A stretch of DNA of 64,000 bases from Roseomonas sp. (lineage in GTDB: Bacteria; Pseudomonadota; Alphaproteobacteria; Acetobacterales; Acetobacteraceae). Shown piece after piece: positions 16,565 through 25,432 of the stretch (the stretch's first letter is position 1; every line of letters begins with the position of its first letter). Below the pieces are notes generated by a model. It had not been told where the DNA came from, did no database searches, and saw nothing but the letters and a program-made list of their open reading frames with translations. Both the position numbers and the translations under genes were made by a program. Location of the stretch: positions 124,001 through 188,000 of the forward strand of contig JADCFA010000021.1 in the NCBI GenBank assembly GCA_020249775.1, given 5' to 3'.

Positions 16565-17935
16565 TCAAGCATTCTGAATCTCGGTGGGAACCTTTCCAAG
16601 AAGGTCCAACGCGGCTTTTGGAAACAGAATACATAGAATCGGCAGAAATCGCGATTTCAGATCAGGGTGTTCTTCCATCAGGTTGCGCTCAATTTTCGTT
16701 ACCGTTGAGGATTTGACCTCAAGCAGTTCGTTTTTATTGTAAGCCTCAGCAATTGTTTTCAAGGTTGCAGTCCAGCCACGGCAACTATTCTTCTCCAGAA
16801 AATCATTAATTATCTGTGGAATCTCGTCAGGCGAGAATCTTGAAGCGTCCAGCTTTTGCCCGGCGGCAACTGTGCTTAAAACGCCAACAGTTTTGAATGG
16901 ATCAAATTTCTCAGCCTCGTGCCAGTCAGGTATAGCCAGTTGACCTTCCAAGCTTCTCCATATGAGTTCGAACTCACGCCTGCGGCTTTGGTCTCGCGCC
17001 GCATTGATAAGCTTTTTTCGACTGTCGTCCCAGCCATGAATTGAGACCCAATGCCGAAAACAGTCAGCAAAACTTTTTTTGCGGGCAGGTCGAAAAGTTT
17101 CTGCGGACCAATCCAGGCCGGAAATTGAGATAGGCTCTCGTTTCCATATCGATTTAAAAGTACCATTGCGAAACTCGGGCTCGATGGTAAGGGAATATAA
17201 AAAAGCTCGTCCGATTTCCCGCGAAATCATGGCAATTTTCTCGTCAATCTCGAAAATCTGGCCGTGGTTATGCCAGTAAATGTCCTGAAACCCTTGCCTT
17301 TGAAGTTCGATTACATTTTTTGTAGAAATGAGCCAGATGTACCTTATTGAATTTGATTGATAAAATTTTTCTCTTTCATAGATGGTAGGCATCTGTGTTG
17401 TGGCTAACTGAATATCGAATGCGATTTCGTCTGGACCAAACTTCGCAATCACATCGGGCTTTCTCCACGCAGGGGGACAGCTCACAACTTCCTCGGTCCG
17501 AATTTCGGAGAAGCCTGGATCAATAGCCAAGGTACTGGCCAAAAGGGCCTTTAGCTCCCTGTGTTCCGGACTCTCCTGACGCCCTGCGAACTTTTCCGTA
17601 TCAATGACCTCTGGATGACGGCTAATCGTATTCCATGGGCAGTTTTTGGGGCCATTTGCATGATGACTAAAGTGACTGCAACCACTTAGCGAAAGATACA
17701 CGGGTTCTCTACACTCGCCGCACAAGAACCTCGATTTTCCTGAGATACGGCTGTTTTGAATTGAGTCCCTTAAACGGCTGATCTGAGAAGCTTCCAAGTA
17801 GTCCAGGGTAGCAGAAACCGACTTGAAGCGTGCACGACCTTCGGCGTGCGTGTCCTCGACGACAAGAATAGTTCGCCTAGATCGACGAACATTGTCCTGA
17901 CTCATCGCTTCTGACCGCCGCATTGTCAGACTCAA
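16565..17935 (-). CDS. CoiA-like / DUF6035-type putative PD-(D/E)XK nuclease
   Basis: The 456-residue protein has a CoiA-like layout. A zinc-knuckle candidate comes first (C72-x2-C75, His pair near 88–92, C99, with HFSHH). A restriction-like core follows with PD at 160–161 and DIQ at 174–176, then a Y-E-R-E-K helix and IRYIWLIS. The second half is helical and unrecognised. CoiA proteins act on DNA during transformation, and related standalone proteins are of unknown or possible defence function. The gene is clearly AT-richer than its neighbours, indicating transfer. The start may be 17935 or the ATG at 17905. It stands alone, with its own candidate promoter. Confidence 0.6.
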   Translation of the reverse strand: MSLTMRRSEAMSQDNVRRSRRTILVVEDTHAEGRARFKSVSATLDYLEASQISRLRDSIQNSRISGKSRFLCGECREPVYLSLSGCSHFSHHANGPKNCPWNTISRHPEVIDTEKFAGRQESPEHRELKALLASTLAIDPGFSEIRTEEVVSCPPAWRKPDVIAKFGPDEIAFDIQLATTQMPTIYEREKFYQSNSIRYIWLISTKNVIELQRQGFQDIYWHNHGQIFEIDEKIAMISREIGRAFLYSLTIEPEFRNGTFKSIWKREPISISGLDWSAETFRPARKKSFADCFRHWVSIHGWDDSRKKLINAARDQSRRREFELIWRSLEGQLAIPDWHEAEKFDPFKTVGVLSTVAAGQKLDASRFSPDEIPQIINDFLEKNSCRGWTATLKTIAEAYNKNELLEVKSSTVTKIERNLMEEHPDLKSRFLPILCILFPKAALDLLGKVPTEIQNA

Positions 17936-17979
17936 TCAGGTTCTACCCTCTGCCGTTGCCGTTCGAATCATGCAACTTT

Positions 17980-18009
17980 ATAATAGCACAATGAGAGCGG
18001 GTAGAACAA
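17980..18009 (-). promoter_or_regulatory. Candidate sigma-70 promoter of the CoiA-like gene
   Basis: On the minus strand TTGTTC (-35) and TATTAT (-10) are separated by 18 nt, in an AT-rich stretch about 45 nt upstream of the 17935 start. Confidence 0.4.
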
Positions 18010-18027
18010 AGTAAAATTACTTGATAG

Positions 18028-18315
18028 TTATCCGCAGGTAATCCGCGTCACGACGCCGTCTTCAATCAGCCCGGTTGCGCGATCTATCCGGTAATCATGC
18101 GTCATGGGCGTGGTTGGCCCGCCCATGCGCACGGTGCTGATCCCCGGCATGGCCAGGAGCGCCGCGCGCACCTCATCCGGCGCCTTGCCGAGCAAGCCAG
18201 CGAAGCGCGCCTGATGCCGCGCGCAGCCTTCGGGTGCCTGCGCCAAGGCCCCGGCGGTGCAGGCGATCACAAGAATTCCCGCAATCGGCGCCATCTGACG
18301 CAGTTTCAGTATCAT
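18028..18315 (-). CDS. Secreted I78-family peptidase-inhibitor-like protein
   Basis: The 95-residue protein has a Sec signal peptide (hydrophobic residues 10–25, cleavage near ALA-Q). A small domain follows that ends in YRIDRATGLIEDG and VTRITCG. This matches the I78 peptidase-inhibitor family, in which a potato-inhibitor-like loop precedes a conserved C-terminal strand ending in a Cys-Gly. The two Cys of the mature part could form a disulfide. It is likely periplasmic. It is divergent from the ModA-like gene, with about 150 bp between them. Inhibitory activity is not demonstrable from sequence. Confidence 0.65.
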   Translation of the reverse strand: MILKLRQMAPIAGILVIACTAGALAQAPEGCARHQARFAGLLGKAPDEVRAALLAMPGISTVRMGGPTTPMTHDYRIDRATGLIEDGVVTRITCG

Positions 18316-18465
18316 GGGGTCTTCCTTCCATATTGCGCCGCCATTCGGACGACTGGCTCATTCAGGGCCCACTTCATGGCGATTTGAAGGTCACGCGCGC
18401 CACATTGCCGCGCGGCTTGGCAACCGCCATTCTGGGCGCGATCATCTGACGAGGAATCATCCGCC

Positions 18466-19152
18466 ATGGCGCAGCCGCTTTCCATCATGTCCACCCTTGC
18501 TTTGCAGGGCGTTCTGGAGGTTCTGGCGCCGCTTTGGGCCAAGACCAACCCGGCGCCCGCCATAATGTTCGACCCAACGAAAAGTATTTCCCAACGCATC
18601 ACCGATGGCGCGCGCGGCGATATCGCGATCCTGACTGCGGCGGCCGTGGATGATTTCATCGCCAAGGGGGTTTTTGCGCCAGGCAGCCGGCATGATTTGG
18701 CGCTGTCCCATATCGGCGTCGCGGTCGCCGCCGGCGCGCCCAGGCCCGATATCAGCACGCCCGCCGCCTTTCGCGCGACGCTGCTGGCAACACCATCGCT
18801 TGCCTATTCCCGCGCCGGCGCCAGCGGGTTGTTCTTTGCGGGGCTGATCGAACGGCTTGGCATCGCGGCGGAAGTCAACGCCAAAGCCACCGTGATCCCG
18901 CAGGGCTTTACCGGTGAATTGTTGAAGCACGGCGAAGTCGCACTCGCCATTCAGCAAGTCAGCGAATTGATGACCGTGCCGGGGATAGACATTATCGGCA
19001 CCCTGCCCGCTGAAATTGGCGAGGTAATGATATTTTCCGGCGCCATTTTCGCGGAAGCGCCACAGCCCGAAGCCGCGCGCGCCTTCATGGCATTTCTGGT
19101 GCAGGGCGCGGATGCCAAACTGCTCCGCGCCAAGGGGTTGGAGCCGGTGTGA
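18466..19152 (+). CDS. ModA-like periplasmic-type substrate-binding protein without signal peptide
   Basis: The 228-residue protein has the fold pattern of the molybdate-binding/PBP type II family. It includes SISQRITDGARGDIAILTAAA early, ASGLFFAGLIERLGI in the hinge, and a C-terminal ARAFMAFLVQGADA stretch. No signal peptide is visible. The ATG at 18466 has a GAGGAATC box upstream, so the protein may be cytoplasmic, or exported in an unrecognised way. No modB or modC lies nearby. Members of this group often bind organic anions or serve as sensors. Confidence 0.65.
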   Translation: MAQPLSIMSTLALQGVLEVLAPLWAKTNPAPAIMFDPTKSISQRITDGARGDIAILTAAAVDDFIAKGVFAPGSRHDLALSHIGVAVAAGAPRPDISTPAAFRATLLATPSLAYSRAGASGLFFAGLIERLGIAAEVNAKATVIPQGFTGELLKHGEVALAIQQVSELMTVPGIDIIGTLPAEIGEVMIFSGAIFAEAPQPEAARAFMAFLVQGADAKLLRAKGLEPV

Positions 19153-19167
19153 GGGTCACTTTTTTGG

Positions 19168-19217
19168 TAGCATTTTCCGGAGAGCAAAATGTTTCCACTT
19201 GGCTTGAAACTACTCTA
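19168..19217. repeat. Interspersed inverted repeat, degenerate copy
   Basis: The element contains CATTTTC, then TTTCCACTTGGCTTGAAA and ends in CTCTA, matching the right half of the better copy at 35302–35345. The stop codon of the thioesterase gene lies in its edge. Confidence 0.55.
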
Positions 19218-19658
19218 ATCCTCAACCCCATCGCGGTTTTCGATGGTCATGAAGGTGGCGGTCAGGAAGGCGATCAGCCTTTCCTGATCCGCGTTCACCG
19301 CAAAGATTTCCGTCTGCACCAGGCTGAGCGTGCGCCCAGCCTTCAGCACCTTGCCGCGCGCGATAATGTGATCACCCGCGGCAGGCGCGAGGAAATTTAT
19401 TTTCATCTCTGTCGTCAGCACGCCGCGATTGGCGGGCATCAGGCTGAGCGCGGCATAGCCCGCGGCACTATCGGCAATGGCGGTCAGCGCGCCGCCATGC
19501 ACAAATCCGTGCTGCTGCGAAAGCTCGGCCTTGGGGGCAAGGGTGATTTCCACCTGCCCCGGCGCGATGCGCGTCATCTCCGCGCCAAATAGCCGCATCA
19601 GCCCCTGCCGCGCGAAACTGCCGCGCAGGCGCGCTTCCATCGTGGCGGTGCTGCTCAC
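19215..19658 (-). CDS. PaaI-family acyl-CoA thioesterase (hotdog fold)
   Basis: The 147-residue hotdog-fold protein has the family motif HGFVHGGALTAIADSAAGYAA near the middle, in which the HGG turn and the Asp act in thioester hydrolysis. The C-terminal part forms the usual β-sheet (TTEMKINFLAPA). It probably hydrolyses a medium-chain or aryl acyl-CoA. It is followed on the same strand by a repeat whose edge supplies its TAG stop. yebC lies 9 nt upstream, so they may be co-transcribed. Confidence 0.85.
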   Translation of the reverse strand: MSSTATMEARLRGSFARQGLMRLFGAEMTRIAPGQVEITLAPKAELSQQHGFVHGGALTAIADSAAGYAALSLMPANRGVLTTEMKINFLAPAAGDHIIARGKVLKAGRTLSLVQTEIFAVNADQERLIAFLTATFMTIENRDGVED

Positions 19659-19667
19659 GCGCCGGGC

Positions 19668-20390
19668 CTATTCCATCTCAAGATTGGCGTAGATGTTCTG
19701 AATGTCGTCATGATCATCCAAAAGATCGAGCAGCTTCACCACATCCTTGGCACGTTCTTCATCGAGCTTGATATCATTGGTGGACCACCATTCAAGCTTG
19801 GCGGCTTCCGCCGTGCCGAAGCGCGCTTCCAGCACATCCCGCACCGCGGCGAAATCCTCGACACTGGTGGAGATTTCATGGCCATCTTCGGTGCTTTCCA
19901 CATCCTCAGCGCCGGCTTCAATCGCCGCTTCCAGCATGGCATCGGCGGTGGCGATATCAGGCTTGTAGCGCAGCACGCCCTTCCTTTCGAATTGGAAGGC
20001 GACAGAATTTGTCTCCCCTAGCGCGCCGCCATTCTTGGCGAACATGGACCGCAAATCGCCGCCGGTGCGATTGCGATTATCCGTCAGCGCCTCGGCGATG
20101 ATCGCGATGCCATGCGGGCCATAGCCTTCATAGCGCACTTCCTCGTAATCCTCTCCCTGACCGGCGGTTGAGGCACGCTTGATGGCGCGATCAATCGTGT
20201 CGCGCGTCATATTCGCGGTCAGCGCGGCCTTTACGGCAGCGCGCAGCCGGGGGTTGGCCGCCGGATCGGGCAGGCCGATTTTGGCGGAGACGGTGATTTC
20301 GCGAATGAGTTTGCCAAAGGCCTGCGCCTTTTTCGCACCCTGAGCGGCCTTGCGGTGCATGACGTTTTTCGCGTGGGAATGGCCGGCCAT
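19668..20390 (-). CDS. yebC: YebC/PmpR family protein
   Basis: The 240-residue protein is a YebC-family regulator and translation factor linked to polyproline stalling and transcription control. It begins [21 protein letters not shown], close to the family's usual start, and is three-domain in layout. The ATG at 20390 is chosen because residues upstream of it in the frame have no counterpart in the family. The HAKN in place of the usual KWAN in the first segment is a modest variation. It lies downstream of the TIGR00282-type gene. Confidence 0.9.
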   Translation of the reverse strand: MAGHSHAKNVMHRKAAQGAKKAQAFGKLIREITVSAKIGLPDPAANPRLRAAVKAALTANMTRDTIDRAIKRASTAGQGEDYEEVRYEGYGPHGIAIIAEALTDNRNRTGGDLRSMFAKNGGALGETNSVAFQFERKGVLRYKPDIATADAMLEAAIEAGAEDVESTEDGHEISTSVEDFAAVRDVLEARFGTAEAAKLEWWSTNDIKLDEERAKDVVKLLDLLDDHDDIQNIYANLEME

Positions 20391-20500
20391 TGCCGTAACT
20401 CTCGTTCTTGAAGGGGGAAACCGGCGCGGCTTATATCCGCTGCCAGGGGGCGCGCCAAGCAAGGCCAGGCGCAATGCTAAAAAGCTTTCCGGGCAATGGG

Positions 20501-21322
20501 TCAAACCAGTGGCAGCATTGCTTCCAAACCACCACCAAGGCGCAAAGGCGCAACACGGCGCGCGAGGCCAGTTGCGTCATCCGTTTCAACGAATAGCCCG
20601 CAAATCGTTGCTTCCGCTTCAGCCGGTGCTAGGCGTTCCGCCGGCACCTTGCGCCAGAAGCGAATGGAAGCGCCGGCTTTTTGCATGCCGATCACGCTAT
20701 CATAATCGCCGCACATGCCGGCATCGGTCTGAAACGCTGTGCCGCCGGGCAGGATGCGATGATCAGCGGTTGGCACATGCGTATGGGTGCCGATCACCAG
20801 GCTGACGCGGCCATCGAAACTATGGCCCATGGCCTGTTTTTCCGACGATGCTTCGGCATGGAAATCAATGATGATGGCCTGCACCGTGCCTTGGGGTCCA
20901 AGGCTATGCTGCGCCAATTCCGCCTGAATGGCGCGGAAGGGATCATCCAAAGGTTCCATGAATAACCGCCCCATCGCCTGTAGCACTAAGGCGCGCCTGC
21001 CATCCGCCAGCACCGCCATCACCGCGCCCTTCCCCGGCGTGCCGGGAGGGTAATTCAGCGGGCGGATCAGGCGCGGCTCGCCCTCAATATAGGGGATGAT
21101 TTCCTTGCGGTCCCAGGCGTGATTGCCAAGCGTCAGCACATCAGCGCCCGCCACGAAAAGCGCGCGCGCCATCTCCGGCGCGAGGCCAAACCCGTGGGAG
21201 GCGTTTTCCGCATTCACGATAACAAGATCGAGCCTGAGCTTTTCGCGGAGCCCCGGCAGGGTTGCAATTACCGCGTCACGCCCGGCACGGCCGACAATAT
21301 CGCCCAGGAAAAGCAGCCTCAC
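20501..21322 (-). CDS. YmdB-like metallophosphoesterase (TIGR00282 family)
   Basis: The 273-residue protein is a di-iron/manganese phosphodiesterase of the YmdB/TIGR00282 family. Metal-binding motifs include [27 protein letters not shown] and [10 protein letters not shown]. Family members hydrolyse cyclic nucleotides such as 2',3'-cAMP. The GTG start at 21322 gives a 4-nt overlap with fthC (GTGA), which fits translational coupling better than the TTG at 21337. Confidence 0.88.
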   Translation of the reverse strand: MRLLFLGDIVGRAGRDAVIATLPGLREKLRLDLVIVNAENASHGFGLAPEMARALFVAGADVLTLGNHAWDRKEIIPYIEGEPRLIRPLNYPPGTPGKGAVMAVLADGRRALVLQAMGRLFMEPLDDPFRAIQAELAQHSLGPQGTVQAIIIDFHAEASSEKQAMGHSFDGRVSLVIGTHTHVPTADHRILPGGTAFQTDAGMCGDYDSVIGMQKAGASIRFWRKVPAERLAPAEAEATICGLFVETDDATGLARRVAPLRLGGGLEAMLPLV

Positions 21323-21912
21323 ACGGGGTCTCCACAAACAATGACGCCCGCTTCGGTGGCGATCAGGGGCAGGCGGAAATCCTGCGGTCCCGCCGGCACT
21401 TCGGGCATTTCCTGCCCCGCATAGGCGATACCAATGGCTTTTGCACCCGGCAGTGCGGCGAGCGTCCGGTCATAATACCCCCCGCCATAGCCAAGCCGCC
21501 GCCCGGCACGGTCAAAGGCCAAAAGCGGCACCAGCAGGATATCGGGGCGCAGTTCATCGCCCCCAACCGGTTCCGAAGTGCCCATGGGTCCAGGGCTGAG
21601 CGCCGCGCCCGGCACCCAGGCGCGAAAGGCAAGTGGCTTTCCGCGCGGCGGGGTGATTGGCAAAGCCAGGGCATGCCCGCGTGAGGCCAAGGCGAGCATC
21701 AGGGGGCGCGGGTCCATTTCGCCGACCATCGGCCAATAGCCCGCGATGATGGCGCCTTTGGGCGGCGCGTGCCCTGCCAATAGTGCCGCCGCCAGACGCG
21801 CCGGCGCTTCGGCATTGGCAAGGCCAGCACGCCTGGCACGCGCGATTTTACGCGCCGCGGCCTTGGCTGCCTGCAAAACGTCATCCGATGCGGCGGCTTG
21901 GGCCTCGGTCAC
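21319..21912 (-). CDS. fthC: 5-formyltetrahydrofolate cyclo-ligase
   Basis: The 197-residue enzyme converts 5-formyl-THF to 5,10-methenyl-THF using ATP. Key segments are AGYWPMVGEMDPR near the middle and LGYGGGYYDRTL with the glycine-rich ATP/folate site. A GTG at 21912 is preferred because AGGA lies 8 nt upstream; an ATG at 21951 is also in frame. It lies immediately downstream of the 6S RNA, the standard bacterial arrangement, so 6S and fthC are probably co-transcribed. Confidence 0.88.
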   Translation of the reverse strand: MTEAQAAASDDVLQAAKAAARKIARARRAGLANAEAPARLAAALLAGHAPPKGAIIAGYWPMVGEMDPRPLMLALASRGHALALPITPPRGKPLAFRAWVPGAALSPGPMGTSEPVGGDELRPDILLVPLLAFDRAGRRLGYGGGYYDRTLAALPGAKAIGIAYAGQEMPEVPAGPQDFRLPLIATEAGVIVCGDPV

Positions 21913-21954
21913 GCGGGGTTCCTGATGGCAAAAAGGGTGCGGAGCCACCATGGC

Positions 21955-22095
21955 CGCTGGCGTCTCATCCTCCCAAGGCCTGCGTCAGCAGGTGGGCGCC
22001 AGATACCCGAACCACGGCCCGGACAGAGCCAGCTCCCGGAGGATGTGCATTGGCCCCGGGGATGAATTGCCTGGCGCACCTGGCAGCCCCGCAGG
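21955..22095 (-). ncRNA. ssrS: 6S RNA
   Basis: The 150-bp gap between zapA and fthC shows 6S features on the minus strand: a 5' segment with CCCTGCGGGGCT, a GC-rich long hairpin with a central open region, and a 3' arm complementary to the 5' arm (CTGACGCAGG and following). 6S RNA mimics an open promoter and sequesters housekeeping RNA polymerase. Ends are approximate. Location between zapA and fthC is the classical place for it. Confidence 0.75.
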
Positions 22096-22101
22096 GTCTA
22101 G

Positions 22102-22437
22102 TTAGGCTTCCTCAAGCCGCGCGGCAATGGCCTCAAGCTTTTCCGCGAGCCGCACGAGGCCATCAGCGACTGCCGGATCGGGCGCGGGGGCTTCGGCGAC
22201 GACGGCGCCGCCAGCCTTCAGCGCGTCATTCTCGGCTTTCAAATCCACTGCCTCATCGGCCAATTGCAAAGCGGCCAGCAGCAGCATGCGCGTCTCACCG
22301 AATTGGATGCCCATGGCCTTGAGGGCAGAGATGCGCTTATCAACCTCGGCCGCCATATTGGTCAGGTGCTTTTCCTGGCCATCCTGGCACGCCACCGGAT
22401 GGGCATAGCCGCCAATGCGGACCGTAACCTGCGCCAT
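22102..22437 (-). CDS. zapA: Cell division protein ZapA
   Basis: The 111-residue FtsZ-ring stabiliser starts MAQVTVRIGGYAHPVAC and has the typical ZapA N-terminal β-part. A C-terminal coiled coil follows, rich in Ala, Glu and Leu. The order DUF4164–zapA–6S RNA–fthC is conserved in alphaproteobacteria. Its start codon overlaps the stop of the DUF4164 gene by one base. Confidence 0.9.
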   Translation of the reverse strand: MAQVTVRIGGYAHPVACQDGQEKHLTNMAAEVDKRISALKAMGIQFGETRMLLLAALQLADEAVDLKAENDALKAGGAVVAEAPAPDPAVADGLVRLAEKLEAIAARLEEA

Positions 22438-22643
22438 CAGCCCGGTTCCTCAAGGCTGCGCAGCTTGGCGATGGTGGCATCCAGACGGGTGGCGAGCGCA
22501 GCCACAGCGGCCTTGGGGACCATATCGCCTTCGATGGGTGGGGTGGCAGCGCGCCGGGCCTCCACGGCGCGGCTGAGACGATCCAGGGCTGCTTCCAGCC
22601 GGATCATCGCTGCACCCATTGTGTCAGCTTGTTGCTCGCTCAT
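22437..22643 (-). CDS. DUF4164-like small coiled-coil protein
   Basis: This 68-residue helical protein begins MSEQQADTMGAAMIRLEAAL, with heptad-like Leu and Ala spacing throughout. Small coiled-coil proteins of the DUF4164 group are regularly found just upstream of zapA. The start at 22643 is the natural one; the longer frame reaching 23147 is antisense to the next plus-strand gene. It may assist ZapA or the division apparatus. Function unproven. Confidence 0.75.
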   Translation of the reverse strand: MSEQQADTMGAAMIRLEAALDRLSRAVEARRAATPPIEGDMVPKAAVAALATRLDATIAKLRSLEEPG

Positions 22644-22725
22644 GCTATTCCAGATGCCTTGGCGCCCGAGGCCCTTGCGGCTAAGGGATTGATGAAATGC
22701 TTGGCATGCAAAGGCCTCTGGGTCA

Positions 22726-23175
22726 ATGGTAAAGGCGTTTCTTAAGCTGCCTGCGGTAGTGGTGCATGGGCGCGCTGAGGCCGAATGGGCGCTGCGGGTG
22801 GCGGCCGGGCGACCCTTGCTGCTGCTCTCTGCGCCGGGCGCCGCGTTGAATGCGGGGCCGGGTTGGTTCAGGGCGGTGCTGGAACAGGCCGCCGCCGCGC
22901 ATCCCGGCGCACCCTTCACCGCCGCGCTGGATTGCGCCGCCGCCCCAGGTGCCGCGCTGGCCGCCTTACGCGCCGGCTTCAAGCTGGTGATTTTAGATCT
23001 GGGGCACCCATCAGCGGCCAGCCTGCTGGGCGCTGCCGCCGAAGCGGGGGCTGAGGTTCTGGGTTCGAGACCTGAAGCGCTGGATCTGGGTGCGCTTGAC
23101 CCGCGCCGGCGGGATGATGAGAGGCGACTCTCAGCGCTTTTCGCCACAGTGCCGCCACAGGATCAGCCGAAGTAG
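22726..23175 (+). CDS. Conserved hypothetical protein upstream of aldolase
   Basis: The 149-residue Ala-rich protein has no recognised domain. It has a β-α pattern (PAVVVHGRAEAEWALRVA, PLLLLSAPGAAL, LVILDLGH) that could be a small Rossmann-like or CheY-like fold. It begins at an ATG at 22726, divergent from the DUF4164 gene, and is followed by the aldolase gene 72 bp on, so the two may form an operon. No function is assigned. Confidence 0.6.
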   Translation: MVKAFLKLPAVVVHGRAEAEWALRVAAGRPLLLLSAPGAALNAGPGWFRAVLEQAAAAHPGAPFTAALDCAAAPGAALAALRAGFKLVILDLGHPSAASLLGAAAEAGAEVLGSRPEALDLGALDPRRRDDERRLSALFATVPPQDQPK

Positions 23176-23247
23176 CGCCCCCGTGACAGAAAATGGCGGC
23201 TGCGCTATCGCCGAACCCGCCGATTAGGAAACGAAAAGGATCGCAAG

Positions 23248-24168
23248 ATGAAGCTGACGCGCCGCGTGAAGGAAATCCTCTCCTGGTATGAAAGCGACAC
23301 ACCCGGCACCAAGGCGAATCTCGCCCGCATCCTGATGGAAGGGAAGCTGGGCGGCACGGGCCGCATGGTCATCCTGCCGGTGGACCAGGGCTTTGAACAT
23401 GGCCCGGCGCGATCCTTCGCACCCAACCCGGCGGCCTATGATCCGCATTATCATTTCGAATTGGCGATTGAAGCGGGCCTTAATGCCTATGCCGCGCCGC
23501 TTGGCATGATTGAAGCGGGTGCCGCCACCTTCGCGGGTTCCATCCCGACCATCCTGAAGGTCAATTCATCGAATAGCCTTTCCACCACCAAGGATCAGGC
23601 GGTGACCGGCAGTGTTGCCGATGCGCTGCGCCTTGGTTGTTCGGCGATTGGCTTCACCATCTATCCTTCATCCGAATACCAGTTTGAGATGATGGAAGAA
23701 CTCCGCGAATTGGCGGAAGAAGCCAAGGCGGCGGGGCTTGCCGTGGTGGTTTGGTCCTATCCGCGCGGGCCGATGCTGGACAAAAATGGTGAAACCGCCT
23801 TCGACATTTGCGCCTATGCCGCGCATATGGCCGCGCTGATGGGGGCGCATATCATCAAGGTGAAGCCGCCCACCGATGTGCTCAGCCTGGATGCGGCCAA
23901 GAAGGTTTATATCGAGCGCAAGATTGATGGCAGCGATCTGGCCAAGCGCATCAGCCATGTGGTGCAGGCCTGCTTCAATGGCCGGCGCCTGGTGGTATTC
24001 TCGGGTGGTGAGGCGAAGGGCACGGATGCGCTGCTCGCGGAAGTGCGCGCCATTCATGCCGGTGGTGGCAATGGCTCGATCGTTGGCCGCAACGCCTTCC
24101 AGCGCCCGAAGGATGAGGCGCTGAAGCTGCTCGGCCAGATGATTGAGGTTTATAAGGGCAAGGCCTGA
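23248..24168 (+). CDS. Class I fructose-bisphosphate aldolase (DhnA type)
   Basis: The 306-residue enzyme is of the archaeal/DhnA class I type. Segments include MVILPVDQGFEHGP, NSSNSLSTTKDQA, and the Schiff-base segment HIIKVKPP. It is followed by VVFSGGEAKGTD and the phosphate-binding NGSIVGRNAFQRP. It is about the normal length for this class. It catalyses reversible cleavage of fructose-1,6-bisphosphate in glycolysis and gluconeogenesis. A GC-rich hairpin terminates it. Confidence 0.93.
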   Translation: MKLTRRVKEILSWYESDTPGTKANLARILMEGKLGGTGRMVILPVDQGFEHGPARSFAPNPAAYDPHYHFELAIEAGLNAYAAPLGMIEAGAATFAGSIPTILKVNSSNSLSTTKDQAVTGSVADALRLGCSAIGFTIYPSSEYQFEMMEELRELAEEAKAAGLAVVVWSYPRGPMLDKNGETAFDICAYAAHMAALMGAHIIKVKPPTDVLSLDAAKKVYIERKIDGSDLAKRISHVVQACFNGRRLVVFSGGEAKGTDALLAEVRAIHAGGGNGSIVGRNAFQRPKDEALKLLGQMIEVYKGKA

Positions 24169-24177
24169 GGCCCGCCT

Positions 24178-24201
24178 GCCGGGCGGTATGCGCCGCCCGG
24201 C
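24178..24201 (+). terminator. Hairpin after the aldolase gene
   Basis: A 9-bp stem (GCCGGGCGG with CCGCCCGGC) with a 6-nt loop starts 9 nt after the stop. It has no T run, so it may be rho-assisted or act only as a 3' stabiliser. Confidence 0.5.
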
Positions 24202-24255
24202 TTGACCCGCGCGCTGATGCGGGCGGAAATGGCCGCGTGACGAGGCGGCTTTGCA

Positions 24256-25209
24256 ATGAATGAAGATTTAAGCGCCACGGGGCTGGATTTCACCCTGCCC
24301 GTAGCGAACCGCGGCTATCGCTGGTGGTATTTGGATGCGCTTTCCGATGATGGCGCGCATGGCATCACCATTATTGCCTTTCTGGGCACGGTGTTTTCCC
24401 CCTGGTATGCCTTTGCGCGGCGCGGGGGTGGCGGCGATCCGCTGAACCATTGCTGCATGCATGTCGCGCTTTACGGCAAGCCGGCGCGCTGGGCGATGAC
24501 GGATCGCCCGCGCGGCGCGCTGAGCCGCGGTGCTGATTTTCTGCAAATCGGGCCAAGTGCGATGCGCTGGGATGGCAATAAGCTGGTGGTTGATCTTGCG
24601 GAAGTCACCGCCCCTGTTCCGGGCAAGTTGCGCGGGCGCGTGACGCTTTATCCCGAAGCGCTATCGCATCGGGCGTTTCGCTTGGATGGCGCGGGGCGGC
24701 ATCATTGGCAGCCAATTGCGCCACGTTCGCGCGTGGAGGTTGCTTTCGACAACCCCGCGCTCAGCTGGTCCGGCTTTTCGTATTTCGATACCAATACTGG
24801 TGTGGCGCCCTTGGAGGAGGATTTCCTGTTCTGGGATTGGTGCCGCGCGCCCATGCCGGAAGCGACCGCGATTTTATACAATGCATCGCGCCGCGATGGA
24901 TCGGCACAATCCTTGGCCTTGCACGTGAACCGCGCCGGAGAGGTCGCCGATATGCCAATCCCCGCCCCGGCAATAATGCCTCCCGGGCTTTGGCGCGTGG
25001 CGCGCCCAACACGGTCTGAGGATGGCAAGGCAGAGCTGGTGCGCGCCTTGGTGGATGCGCCGTTTTATACGCGGTCTGAAATCCGCACGCGGCTATTGGG
25101 GCAGAATGCGGTTGCGGTGCATGAGAGCCTCGCCTTGAACCGCTTCGACAATCTGGCGGTGCAGGCGCTGATGTTGCCCTTCAGGGTGCCTAGGGCACGC
25201 GGCTGGTGA
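24256..25209 (+). CDS. crtC: Carotenoid 1,2-hydratase
   Basis: The 317-residue protein shows CrtC hallmarks: RWWYLDALSDDGAHG and ITIIAFLGTVFSPWYAFARR near the N-terminus, then DPLNHCCMHVALYG and RWAMTDR. A second β-rich half has WSGFSYFDTNTG and LEEDFLFWDW. CrtC hydrates neurosporene or lycopene ends to give 1-hydroxy-carotenoids on the way to spheroidene or spirilloxanthin. No other photosynthesis or carotenoid gene lies in the window, so it is isolated here. It starts about 85 nt after the aldolase, beyond a hairpin. Confidence 0.85.
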   Translation: MNEDLSATGLDFTLPVANRGYRWWYLDALSDDGAHGITIIAFLGTVFSPWYAFARRGGGGDPLNHCCMHVALYGKPARWAMTDRPRGALSRGADFLQIGPSAMRWDGNKLVVDLAEVTAPVPGKLRGRVTLYPEALSHRAFRLDGAGRHHWQPIAPRSRVEVAFDNPALSWSGFSYFDTNTGVAPLEEDFLFWDWCRAPMPEATAILYNASRRDGSAQSLALHVNRAGEVADMPIPAPAIMPPGLWRVARPTRSEDGKAELVRALVDAPFYTRSEIRTRLLGQNAVAVHESLALNRFDNLAVQALMLPFRVPRARGW

Positions 25210-25328
25210 AAGGCGCCTGCATCAAAATAGCGATCAAAACCCATCTGATGCCACGTGAGTGATCGCAAGAGTTATCATTCATGGTCTATCGTCGAAAATG
25301 TAGCAACCTTGGCGCCATTTATACTTTT

Positions 25329-25367
25329 GAGCGTGTTGCGTTCACATGGGTTCACGCATCCCGCTCT
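25329..25367. repeat. Interspersed inverted repeat (left outer copy)
   Basis: The arms GAGCG...ACGC pair over about 10 of 13 positions, and the element ends in GCTCTA. It is one of two tandem copies at the left edge of the glutaminase module. Confidence 0.65.
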
Positions 25368-25382
25368 ACATCTTTGTTTTTT

Positions 25383-25432
25383 GAGCATCGTCACACGTTC
25401 AGATGATTCCATCTGAACGTGATACGCTCTAG
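25383..25432. repeat. Interspersed inverted repeat (left inner copy) with ATTC loop
   Basis: A perfect 12-bp stem (CACGTTCAGATG at 25394–25405 with its complement at 25410–25421) encloses an ATTC loop. Outer ends are GAGC and GCTCTAG, and the last bases overlap the stop codon of the glutaminase pseudogene. Confidence 0.8.
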
